64,000 nt of DNA. It comes from JAFEBO01 sp044221315 (GTDB lineage: Bacteria > Planctomycetota > Phycisphaerae > Phycisphaerales > UBA1924). The notes beneath the pieces were generated by a model. That model saw nothing but the letters and a program-made list of their open reading frames with translations, ran no database searches and was not told the DNA's origin. The DNA lies in contig JBGAPK010000015.1 of assembly GCA_044221315.1 (NCBI GenBank), positions 25,834 through 89,833 of the forward strand, read 5' to 3'. This document shows positions 32,800-40,214 of the stretch, piece by piece (the first letter of the stretch is position 1; each line of letters starts with the position of its first letter). Made by a program: the position numbers and the translations under genes.

Positions 32800-35028
32800 A
32801 TGCATCGCGCCCGCTCGCTCGTTCTGGCTCTCTCGCTCGCCTCTGGCCTGGCCGCTCCCGCGAGCGCCGACACACTTGTCTGCCTGATCGACGGCAATGC
32901 GCTCAAGATGGGCGGGAGCGCCACCAGCTTCTTCGGCGTCCCCTTCCGCGCTGTGCGGGATGACGTTGCCAGGACGGTGACTTTCTACATCAAGGGTAAT
33001 GTCCGGTTTGACGCCGGCACGACGGTTCAGCTTCAGGTGACGGGCTCGCCGTATCCGGTGCGGGTTGTCTTCGGCAACGACGCGGAGTTCCCGGGCGGCC
33101 TGCACGTCTTTGCCGGCACGGCGGGCGCTGGCGGCGCGGGATTGCCGGGGACTGGCGGCGCGTCAACCCCGGGGCGGAAAGGCGACGGCTACTTCCACTC
33201 CGCTTGGGGCGGCTGGGGCGGGAAGTCACACTCTTGCCTCTACATCAGCAATGGAGGGGACGGGCACAATGGCTCGCCCAATTCCGGCGCCGAAGATGCG
33301 CTACCGGGCACATCCGGCAACCCGGGAAGCAACGGTGGCCTTGGGATCAATCAGAACAGCCAGCTCGGCGGTTTCGGAACCGGCGGCGGCGCGGGCTCGC
33401 CCGCTCCCATCACGAGCCGGGTGGAGATGGTGGACTACCCGAGCGGCGGTCAGGGTGGAAACGGCGGCATTTTTAGCGGCACCAATGGCGCCGATGGAGA
33501 AGCCGGACGCGCCGGCCCGGACCAGAACCCGTCCGCCAGCGGCGGCCAAGGCGGCGACGCCGCGCTCGCGCGAAACCCGCTGAACTTCTCGCTCTACCCG
33601 ATTCTTGTTTCCGGAAACGGAGGTGGAAGTGGTGCCGGCGGAGGTGGCGGCGCGCCCGGAAATGGCGGAGAGGGAGGGTCATCGGGAGGTGCCGGAGGCG
33701 GTGGCGGTTCGACCAATTGTGAAGATGGCGGCGATGGCGGAGATGGAGGCACGGGGGGCGGTGGTCAGCCGGGCGGAAACGGCGGCGCCGGCGGAAATGG
33801 GAATTACGGTGGTGCCGGTGGCGGCGCGATCGAAATCACCGCGCTCGGTCGGCTCACCATTTCTTCCGGCAACTTCGACGCGCAGGGACAATCGGCAGCC
33901 GCCTCGCGCATCGCCGGCTCGCCCGGCACCGCGGGCCTGGGTGGTTACAACGGCGGCGCGGGTTCGCCCGGCCAGCACGTCAACAGCCCTGCGGGCGATG
34001 GCGGTGCGGGCGGGAGAGGGGGTCACGGCGGCGTGAGCGGGAATGGTGGAAACGGAGGCGCGGGCGGTCTTGGAACCGGCGGTTCGGGCGGCACAATCTT
34101 CTTTTCAGCGACGGAGCTGAATGTTTCGGGCACGTACAAGGTTTCGGGCGGCACCAACGGCCTCGGGCTCGGGCGCTCTGACTCGGGACGCGCGATTGTC
34201 TCGTACAGCCACATAAATACCGGGACCATCAGCGCCAACCTCGCACAGGACAACGGCCCGCTGCTCACGCTGCCCGGACCGGCGCCGGAGGCGCAGGCCG
34301 CGTCGCCATATATCTACGGCGGCCCCACCGTGCCGTACATCGCGGGGCTGGAAGGCGGCGCGGCGATCGGCGGCATCGTTCCGAACCTGACACCCGCCAT
34401 GGTTCTGGGAGCGGAGAGCGTTCCGGCCAACACGGTCGCGGCGATGGTGCTCGTGGAAACGGAATTGCCGGGGATCGTGTACGACCGGTCGAAGTACCGC
34501 GCGCTGCTGTTTCTCAACATGGCGCCGAGCACGACCGTGCAGTTGTTCTCCATGGGCCTGGGCGGAACCCAGCATTCATCGTTGCTCAGAACGTTTGGAT
34601 GGGCGAACGATCCGCGGTTTAACGACGTGACGGTTCAGCCGCAGACCATCACGTCGCTCGGCAACTCCGTGTACATGACTCTGGTGCCGGCGGGTCAGCT
34701 CAATCAGCACATCGCGAAGATGCGCATCGTGACGCCATCGCCGACGCCGAGCGCCGAGGACGAGATCAGCAAGGAAACGACGGACTTTGGAGTTGGTTTC
34801 GGGCGGATGATGACGCTGCAGAAGCGGGTGTGCACCGGGGACTTCAACAACGACGGCATGGTGGATGATGCCGACTTCCAGATCTTCGTGGTCGGCTACA
34901 ACATCCTGGACTGTGCCGACGGTTCGATGCCGGCGGGGTGCCCGGCGGATATCACGCGGGATGGATTTGTGGACGACACGGACTTCAGCAGGTTTGTGGT
35001 GGCGTACGACGCGCTGATCTGCCCGTAA
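32800..35028 (+). CDS. Giant glycine-rich secreted protein with EF-hand module, copy A
   Basis: A 742-residue exported protein. ATG 32800 follows AAGGGGAA. A signal peptide (MHRARSLVLALSLASGLAAPASA) precedes a beta-rich head (about 25-100: TVTFYIKGNVRFD, PVRVVFGNDAEFPGG). A very glycine-rich region (about 105-430) follows, built from GGxGGxGG and GAGG units and resembling collagen-like or PE_PGRS-type polyglycine-II stretches. A second folded block (about 430-670: TIFFSATELNVSGTYKVSGG, AMVLVETELPGIVYDRSKY) leads to the EF-hand tail (DFNNDGMVDDADF, DITRDGFVDDTDF). The next gene is a full-length paralogue. A role as a surface or matrix scaffold is likely but unproven. Confidence 0.82.
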   Translation: MHRARSLVLALSLASGLAAPASADTLVCLIDGNALKMGGSATSFFGVPFRAVRDDVARTVTFYIKGNVRFDAGTTVQLQVTGSPYPVRVVFGNDAEFPGGLHVFAGTAGAGGAGLPGTGGASTPGRKGDGYFHSAWGGWGGKSHSCLYISNGGDGHNGSPNSGAEDALPGTSGNPGSNGGLGINQNSQLGGFGTGGGAGSPAPITSRVEMVDYPSGGQGGNGGIFSGTNGADGEAGRAGPDQNPSASGGQGGDAALARNPLNFSLYPILVSGNGGGSGAGGGGGAPGNGGEGGSSGGAGGGGGSTNCEDGGDGGDGGTGGGGQPGGNGGAGGNGNYGGAGGGAIEITALGRLTISSGNFDAQGQSAAASRIAGSPGTAGLGGYNGGAGSPGQHVNSPAGDGGAGGRGGHGGVSGNGGNGGAGGLGTGGSGGTIFFSATELNVSGTYKVSGGTNGLGLGRSDSGRAIVSYSHINTGTISANLAQDNGPLLTLPGPAPEAQAASPYIYGGPTVPYIAGLEGGAAIGGIVPNLTPAMVLGAESVPANTVAAMVLVETELPGIVYDRSKYRALLFLNMAPSTTVQLFSMGLGGTQHSSLLRTFGWANDPRFNDVTVQPQTITSLGNSVYMTLVPAGQLNQHIAKMRIVTPSPTPSAEDEISKETTDFGVGFGRMMTLQKRVCTGDFNNDGMVDDADFQIFVVGYNILDCADGSMPAGCPADITRDGFVDDTDFSRFVVAYDALICP

Positions 35029-35075
35029 GCCGTCTCGATGAATGGCGATGGTGTGTCGCGGATGGAACACGAGTA

Positions 35076-35106
35076 CGAGCCGGGCCGGTCCGCAAGGGCC
35101 GGCTCG
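35076..35106 (+). terminator. Rho-independent terminator
   Basis: The stem CGAGCCGG / CCGGCTCG, with further GGCC pairing inside, is followed by GTTGTGTTT. The 235 bases from here to the next gene hold no gene; they end in an AAGGGG ribosome site. Confidence 0.7.
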
Positions 35107-35341
35107 GTTGTGTTTGCTCGCGCGAATGCACAAGGCCTGCCCATGTCGCCGCGCTGTTCAACGGTCTGATTTGATGAAAAAAGTCGCCTTTCGCCGTATT
35201 TCTAGAGATTCATGTGATCGCATCGAAGCGGCTGCGTGGATACTCATGAGGTAGTGCCCACCTGCCGCATCGCGCGGCCGGCACCGTCCTGTCTTCCAGC
35301 CCGGCCCCCACCTTCCGGCGGCCCGACTAAGGGGATCATCA

Positions 35342-37582
35342 ATGGCTCGCACACTCACTCGCACACTCACTCGCGCTCTGGCCTGCACACTCCTCGCCGG
35401 TTTCGCGCTGCCTTGCCGGGCCCAGGTCGCCACCATCATCGTCAACGGCAACGCCCGCACCATCAATGGCGACGCTTCCGTCTTCAACGGTGTTGGATTT
35501 CGTTCCGTTCGCGACGATGCCGCCAAGACCATCACGTTCTACTTCAAGGGAAACCTGAAAGTTGACCTTCCATTCCCCATGCGGTTTGTGGTTCAGAACG
35601 CGGACTACCCCGTCCGCTTCATCGTCGGCAACGACGCCGAGTTCCCGGGTGGCCTGCAACTTGTCGCGAGCGGCACCGCCGGTGCCGGCGCAGCAGGCGC
35701 CGCGGGTCAGGGCGGCGCAGTCTCGATCGGCCTCAATGGCGACGACATTGGGTCGGCACCCGCAGGTGGCGAGGGCGGAAGTGCCAACTGCCTCAATATT
35801 GTGAGCTATGCGCAGAACGGGGAGGATGGATACCCCACCTACAGCGCCGACAACCCGCAACCGGGAAAGCCAGGCGCCGCAGGAGGCGACGGCGGCCTTG
35901 GCATCAACCAACCCGCCCTGAATGGCGGCAACGGCCTGGGCGGCAGCGCCGGAGCGGGCGGTCCAGAGAAAGCACGTGTTTCTGTAGAGGGGGTTGCTTC
36001 GGGCGGTGAGGCTGGGAGTTTCGGGTATTACATCGGCTCCAACGGCGGAAATGGACAAGGCGGCTATTTCGGACCACATCAGAATCCCTCGAATCCGGGC
36101 GGCAACGGCGGCGACGCGACCAATCCCTTCAACCCGTTGAAGAACTCGCTCTCCGCCATCCTGATCGCCGGCAACGGCGGCGGAGGTGGAGCAGGAGGCG
36201 GAGGAGGGGGCCCAGGCAACGGCGGCGAGGGCGGCACTCGAGGCGGCGCAGGCGGAGGTGGCGGCTCAACGTCGTGCGACAACGGCGGCAGAGGGGGAAA
36301 TGGGGGCACCGCAGGCGGCGGTCGCCCCGGCGGCAACAGCGGCGCGGGCGGAAACGGACAGCCCGGCGGGGCCGGCGGCGGCGCGATCGAGTTCACCGCA
36401 CTCGGCAAGTTGACCGTTGGCAGCGGTGCGTTTGATGCGTCCGGCCAGAGCGCCTCGGGCACGCGGAACTCGGGAACAGCCGGACTGCCCGGAACATTCG
36501 GCTACGGCGGCGGGCCTGGTCAACCGGGCCAGAAGGTGAACACACCAGCAGGCAACGGTGGCAACGGCGGCAATGGCGGCAACGGCGGCAATAGCGGAAG
36601 TGGCGGCGATGGTGGAACCGGCGGTCTGGGAACGGGCGGATCGGGCGGCACGATCTTCCTCTCCGCGACGGAAATGAATGTCACTGCGTCGTACACCGTG
36701 CTAGGCGGTTCGAACACCGCGGGGCTGCCGCCGGCGGATACAGGGCGCATGGTTGTTTCGTACAACCACGCAATCGCCGGGCAGTTCAGCGCCAATCCAG
36801 AGACCAACAACGGACCGTTGCTCACGCTGCCGGGTATGGTGCCCGAGGCCTCGCAGGCTTCGCCCTACGTCAGCGGAGGCCCGACCGTCCCGTACATCGC
36901 CGGGCTGGCGGGTGGTGCGGCGGTGGCGGGCGTGATCCCGGGCTTGAGAGCCACAACACTCGTGAACCCCGCGTCGCTGCCTCCGAACACGGTTGCGGCG
37001 CTTCTGATGCTGAACACCGATGTTCCCGGCATCACCTACGACAAGAACAAGTACTGCGCCCTGCTGTTCCTCAACTACAACCCGAGCCCGGAGTCTCAGC
37101 TCCTGTTCATGGGTGTCGGCGGGGCTCAGTACGCAAACGCTCTCAATACCTATGGCTGGGCGAATGACGCTCGTTTCGGTGGAACCTTCGGACCGCAGAT
37201 CATCCAGGTGCTGGGCGATGCGGTGTATGTCACGCTCGTTCCGGTCGCGCAACCTAATCAGAACGTGGCGAGGGTCGGCGGCTACTTCCGCAATGCCACG
37301 AACACAGATGTTGAGTTGCTCATCGCCGACAGCACCGCGTTCGGCGTGGGGACGAGCAAGATGCTGACGGTGCAGCGGAAGGTGTGCGTCGGCGACTTCA
37401 ATGGCGACGGTGTGGTGGATGATGCCGATTTCTCGATCTTCGTTGTTGGGTACAACATTCTCGACTGTGCCGACGGTTCGATGCCGGCGGGCTGCCCGGC
37501 GGACATCACGAGGGATGGGTTTGTGGATGACACGGACTTTTCGAAGTTTGTGGTGGGGTATGACGCCTTGGTGTGTCCGTGA
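35342..37582 (+). CDS. Giant glycine-rich secreted protein with EF-hand module, copy B
   Basis: A 746-residue paralogue of the preceding gene with the same order: signal peptide (MARTLTRTLTRALACTLLAG...), beta-rich head (TITFYFKGNLKVDLP, PVRFIVGNDAEFPGG), glycine-rich region, second folded block (TIFLSATEMNVTASYTVLGG) and EF-hand tail (DFNGDGVVDDADF, DITRDGFVDDTDF). The junction words FVVGYNILDCADGSMPAGCPADITRDGFVDDTDFS are kept almost letter for letter between copies, while the glycine-rich stretch varies in unit number. The signal has a repeated LTRTLTR start. AAGGGG precedes the ATG. The strong conservation of the tail against the variable middle suggests the tail is functionally constrained. 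Confidence 0.82.
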   Translation: MARTLTRTLTRALACTLLAGFALPCRAQVATIIVNGNARTINGDASVFNGVGFRSVRDDAAKTITFYFKGNLKVDLPFPMRFVVQNADYPVRFIVGNDAEFPGGLQLVASGTAGAGAAGAAGQGGAVSIGLNGDDIGSAPAGGEGGSANCLNIVSYAQNGEDGYPTYSADNPQPGKPGAAGGDGGLGINQPALNGGNGLGGSAGAGGPEKARVSVEGVASGGEAGSFGYYIGSNGGNGQGGYFGPHQNPSNPGGNGGDATNPFNPLKNSLSAILIAGNGGGGGAGGGGGGPGNGGEGGTRGGAGGGGGSTSCDNGGRGGNGGTAGGGRPGGNSGAGGNGQPGGAGGGAIEFTALGKLTVGSGAFDASGQSASGTRNSGTAGLPGTFGYGGGPGQPGQKVNTPAGNGGNGGNGGNGGNSGSGGDGGTGGLGTGGSGGTIFLSATEMNVTASYTVLGGSNTAGLPPADTGRMVVSYNHAIAGQFSANPETNNGPLLTLPGMVPEASQASPYVSGGPTVPYIAGLAGGAAVAGVIPGLRATTLVNPASLPPNTVAALLMLNTDVPGITYDKNKYCALLFLNYNPSPESQLLFMGVGGAQYANALNTYGWANDARFGGTFGPQIIQVLGDAVYVTLVPVAQPNQNVARVGGYFRNATNTDVELLIADSTAFGVGTSKMLTVQRKVCVGDFNGDGVVDDADFSIFVVGYNILDCADGSMPAGCPADITRDGFVDDTDFSKFVVGYDALVCP

Positions 37583-37603
37583 GGAGAGGTGTCGGGGTGT
37601 GAA

Positions 37604-37651
37604 GGGGCAGAGGGGCAGAGGGGCAGAGGGGCAGAGGGGCAGAGGGGCAGA
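37604..37651 (+). repeat. Six perfect copies of GGGGCAGA
   Basis: An eight-base unit is repeated six times without change, 21 bases after the stop codon of the glycine-rich gene and just before a terminator hairpin. The unit number is likely to vary between strains because the copies are identical. Confidence 0.9.
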
Positions 37652-37666
37652 GGGTATAGAAACGAA

Positions 37667-37702
37667 AGACCCGGGCCGACGCGAGAGCGACGGCCCGGGT
37701 CT
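37667..37702. terminator. Strong GC hairpin, terminator
   Basis: The perfect 12-base stem AGACCCGGGCCG / CGGCCCGGGTCT has a 12-base loop. It lies between the end of the plus-strand glycine-rich gene and the end of a minus-strand gene fragment, so it can serve both. The T-richness is weak on the plus side (CTATT) and a TTTCGTT run follows on the minus side. Confidence 0.7.
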
Positions 37703-37735
37703 ATTCCGGGATTTGGGACTGTCGCCACGGAGCGT

Positions 37736-37878
37736 TTAGCGGGCGGCTGCCGCGGCCTGGGAGGTGGGCTGGGATGCGAGGCCCTTGGCGAGGACGAGTT
37801 GGAGGGCGGTCTTGCGGTCGAGGGGGGAGAGAGATGTGTCGGCGTCGAGGTGGCTGATTACTTTGGCGGCGTCGCGGC
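37736..37878 (-). pseudogene. C-terminal fragment of an unidentified minus-strand gene
   Basis: Read leftward to the TAA at 37738, about 47 codons give KVISHLDADTSLSPLDRK and ALQLVLAKGLASQPTSQ with an Ala-rich end. Codon choice is strongly of the host's coding type (GCC, CTC, GAC, AAG). To the right the frame runs into the antisense of an EF-hand tail, so the gene's 5' part is missing. I do not recognise the family. A helical C-terminus is all that can be said. Confidence 0.55.
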
Positions 37879-38013
37879 TCGTACAACGCCCTGGTCTGCG
37901 ACGACCCGGCCGTGCCCGCCGGCTGTCCGTCGGACTTCAACCGCGACCAGTTGGTGGAGGACGCGGACTTTTCGATCTTTGTCGTCGCGTACAACGCATT
38001 GCTCTGCCCGTAG
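37879..38013 (+). pseudogene. C-terminal fragment of an EF-hand-tailed secreted protein
   Basis: The last 44 codons of a cysteine/EF-hand module are clear: SYNALVCDDPAVPAGCPSDF, then NRDQLVEDADFSIFVVAYNA and LLCP-stop. The first EF loop and the whole body of the protein are missing; the frame meets a stop 24 bases upstream, at 37855. It is followed by its own terminator-like hairpin at 38059. It must be the remnant of an eleventh member of the family. Confidence 0.8.
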
Positions 38014-38058
38014 AGGTGCGCTGGTGGGCAGGGACCGACAGGGTGGGCTTGAGACCCT

Positions 38059-38083
38059 GCCGGCGGCCGCGAGAGCCGCCGGC
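38059..38083 (+). terminator. Hairpin after the EF-hand fragment
   Basis: GCCGGCGGC pairs with GCCGCCGGC around CGCGAGA and is followed at a short distance by GGTTTCT. It is probably the original terminator of the truncated gene. The 240 bases from here to 38325 contain no gene. Confidence 0.65.
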
Positions 38084-38325
38084 CCGACCGGTTTCTGACG
38101 GGACGGACTCCCCCGGTTGGGAGAATTCTTTCCCAGCGGATTTCGGCGGTATCAGGGAAAAGGACCTGGCGCGCCCCGCGCACAATTCGTGTTTGGAGTG
38201 GGGCGATTTTTCGACGAGACGGTCACGATTGGCGGCAGTCGCCGCGAAAAAGAGTTTCTTGAATTGAGCCGGACGTGGTAGCCTGGCCGAATCCCCCGGC
38301 GGCGGGTGAACCAGAGGAGATTGCG

Positions 38326-38391
38326 ATGAAGTGCTTCGGTCGAACGGTCCTGACGTCCCTTTGGCTCCTTGCCGGGTTGGTCGAACCGTGA
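38326..38391 (+). CDS. 21-codon signal-peptide-like mini-ORF
   Basis: ATG after an excellent GAGGAG site encodes MKCFGRTVLTSLWLLAGLVE plus Pro and a TGA. This has the shape of a signal peptide cut short: basic start and hydrophobic core LTSLWLLAGL. It ends 39 bases before the GTG of the lectin-like gene. It may be a leader peptide, or the leftover start of a broken secreted gene. No similarity beyond the signal-like pattern is seen. Confidence 0.38.
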   Translation: MKCFGRTVLTSLWLLAGLVEP

Positions 38392-38430
38392 GCCGGGCGA
38401 TTTCGTGGCCCGGCAGAACGGAGAATCACC

Positions 38431-40104
38431 GTGAGACGTTGCATTCTGACACTCTTGACGTTGCTTCTGAGCGCAGGCCTCGCCAACGCCCAGACCATCG
38501 AGGCCGGACCGTTTCCTCACGCCACGAACGGCTTGGCGTACTACCGGCTCACCCCCTCCACTTGGGATCAAGCGCAGGCATTTGCCCAGGCGCGGGGCGG
38601 AAATCTCGCGAAGATCCTGAACCAGAACGACAATCAGTTTCTCCTCACCTCGCTTGTGCTCCCCGGAAACGCCCCCGCTTGGATCGGGCTTCAAGGTTAT
38701 TTTATTACGGGAAATGGCTGGATCTGGGCTGATGGGACACCACCGACCTACTTGCCGTGGGCGAATGGCGCGCCGTTGTACTCCCTTCACCCCACCTTTG
38801 GGGTCATGCAGCTCGACGGGCTTTGGCACGACGAGCTCGATCCCAATGTTCCTCACAAGAGCATCATTGAGGTCCCTCGCGTTTCCATCGCCGGGCTTGT
38901 CAACGGGTCCTTTGAACTCCCCGCTGCCGCCCCGGGCGGCTTTGTGAACGGATCGATCAACGGTTGGTCCGGGCCCACAGGCCAGGTCTTCTGGCACGGC
39001 GTCACCGCCCAGGCGGCACTCCCGCCGCTGGTCGATGGCTCACAGGCCGCGTTTGTCAACAACTTCGCCGGCGGCGGCGGAACGCCCACCAGCAACGCCA
39101 TCTGCCAGCAACTCACCGACGTCCTCGAACGCGACGTGGCGTACACCTTTTCCGCGTTTTTCGGCTGGCGCAACGACAACGGCGAATCCACGGGCTCCAT
39201 CGAACTGTGGGCCGGCGGAACGGTCTCGCAAGGCTCGGTCAGCGGCGGCACACTTCTCGCCTCGAAGAGCGTCAAGTTGACCAAGGGCCAGTTCGTGCCC
39301 GCCTCCGTCACGTTCCTCTCCGTCTCGCCCTGGGATCATCTGGGCGAGAAGATTTCGGTCCGGCTTGTCGGCACGCCCGTGGCCAACGCTTTCGCGCAGA
39401 CCAACTTCGACGCGGCCAAACTCAGCAGGTCCAAAGTCACCGTCTGCCCCGGCGATCTCAACAGCAACGGCGCAGTCTCCGACGACGATTTCGCCATCTT
39501 CGTCGTCGCCTACAACGCCCTGCTCTGCCCCGACGCTCCCGCCGATTGCGCCGGCGATTTCAATCACGACGGTGTAGTGGACGACGCCGATTTCATCGTC
39601 TTCCAGGTGGGTTACGACAATCTCCTCTGCCCGATCGAGCTGCGGTACGTCTCGCAGAGCCGCTCTGTCTCGGCGAGCGCAAGCTGCGGCGGCCAGGGCT
39701 TCAGTGCTCCGGATTTCGGGACGTTCAACAAGTCCGCGAGCGTCTCGTGCCAGAACGGCAGCGCCGGCGCATCGCAGAATTCGACGCTCGGTGCCGCGGC
39801 CATCTCGCTCACCCACAACGCCCAGGCCGGCGGAATGGGCGGCCCCAGTTCCAACTCGAGTTTCTCGGTCACATTCGACCTTGATTCCGATTACTTCCCG
39901 TATTTCTCCTTGAACACTGTCTTGGATTGCTGCCAGGTCACGGGCTCCTTCACCGGCCCGGGAATCAACATCGACTTTGGTTCCGGGGGCTCCTTCGAGG
40001 GCGTCCTGCAACGGGGCCGCTACACGATCTCCAACAGTTGCCACGGCGGGGGCGGACTCGGCGGCGGCGGCGGCATGACGGTCAACTTCCAGGTCACGCC
40101 CTGA
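38431..40104 (+). CDS. Secreted C-type-lectin-like protein with internal EF-hand module
   Basis: A 557-residue exported protein starting at GTG eight bases after GGAG. The signal is MRRCILTLLTLLLSAGLANA. Residues about 22-150 form a C-type lectin-like fold (YYRLTPSTWDQAQAFAQARG, WIGLQGYF, GNGWIWADGTPPTYLPW, a WNxG-type turn reading WANGAP). About 155-330 is a jelly-roll domain opening with LVNGSFELP and carrying FSAFFGWRND. The cysteine/EF-hand module lies at about 335-405 (DLNSNGAVSDDDF, DFNHDGVVDDADF) and is followed by 150 further residues (SQSRSVSASASCGGQGF, INIDFGSGGSFEG) ending in a Gly-rich stretch. In every other member seen here the module is at the very C-terminus. Glycan binding is the likely role of the lectin part. 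Confidence 0.83.
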   Translation: MRRCILTLLTLLLSAGLANAQTIEAGPFPHATNGLAYYRLTPSTWDQAQAFAQARGGNLAKILNQNDNQFLLTSLVLPGNAPAWIGLQGYFITGNGWIWADGTPPTYLPWANGAPLYSLHPTFGVMQLDGLWHDELDPNVPHKSIIEVPRVSIAGLVNGSFELPAAAPGGFVNGSINGWSGPTGQVFWHGVTAQAALPPLVDGSQAAFVNNFAGGGGTPTSNAICQQLTDVLERDVAYTFSAFFGWRNDNGESTGSIELWAGGTVSQGSVSGGTLLASKSVKLTKGQFVPASVTFLSVSPWDHLGEKISVRLVGTPVANAFAQTNFDAAKLSRSKVTVCPGDLNSNGAVSDDDFAIFVVAYNALLCPDAPADCAGDFNHDGVVDDADFIVFQVGYDNLLCPIELRYVSQSRSVSASASCGGQGFSAPDFGTFNKSASVSCQNGSAGASQNSTLGAAAISLTHNAQAGGMGGPSSNSSFSVTFDLDSDYFPYFSLNTVLDCCQVTGSFTGPGINIDFGSGGSFEGVLQRGRYTISNSCHGGGGLGGGGGMTVNFQVTP

Positions 40105-40123
40105 GTGTTTGCTCGATCAAAGC

Positions 40124-40152
40124 CGGGCCGGCGTGCGATCGCCGGCCCGTTT
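40124..40152 (+). terminator. Rho-independent terminator
   Basis: The ten-base stem CGGGCCGGCG / CGCCGGCCCG with loop TGCGAT is followed by TTTCT, 20 bases after the stop codon. Confidence 0.88.
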
Positions 40153-40187
40153 CTGCTGGAGCTGAGTGCGTCTTGTTGTGATGAGCG

Positions 40188-40214
40188 ATCTCTCGCCTGC
40201 GCGAGAGATTTTTT
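40188..40214 (+). terminator. Second terminator, of the CTCTCG palindrome type
   Basis: ATCTCTCGC pairs with GCGAGAGAT around CTGC and is followed by TTTTT. It protects the convergent serine dehydratase gene, whose stop codon touches it. It is a variant of the palindromes at 13551 and 15690. Confidence 0.8.

Noticed and set aside
37604..37651. CRISPR array
   Set aside because: Units are eight bases with no spacers; no other direct-repeat/spacer pattern and no cas gene was seen in the window.
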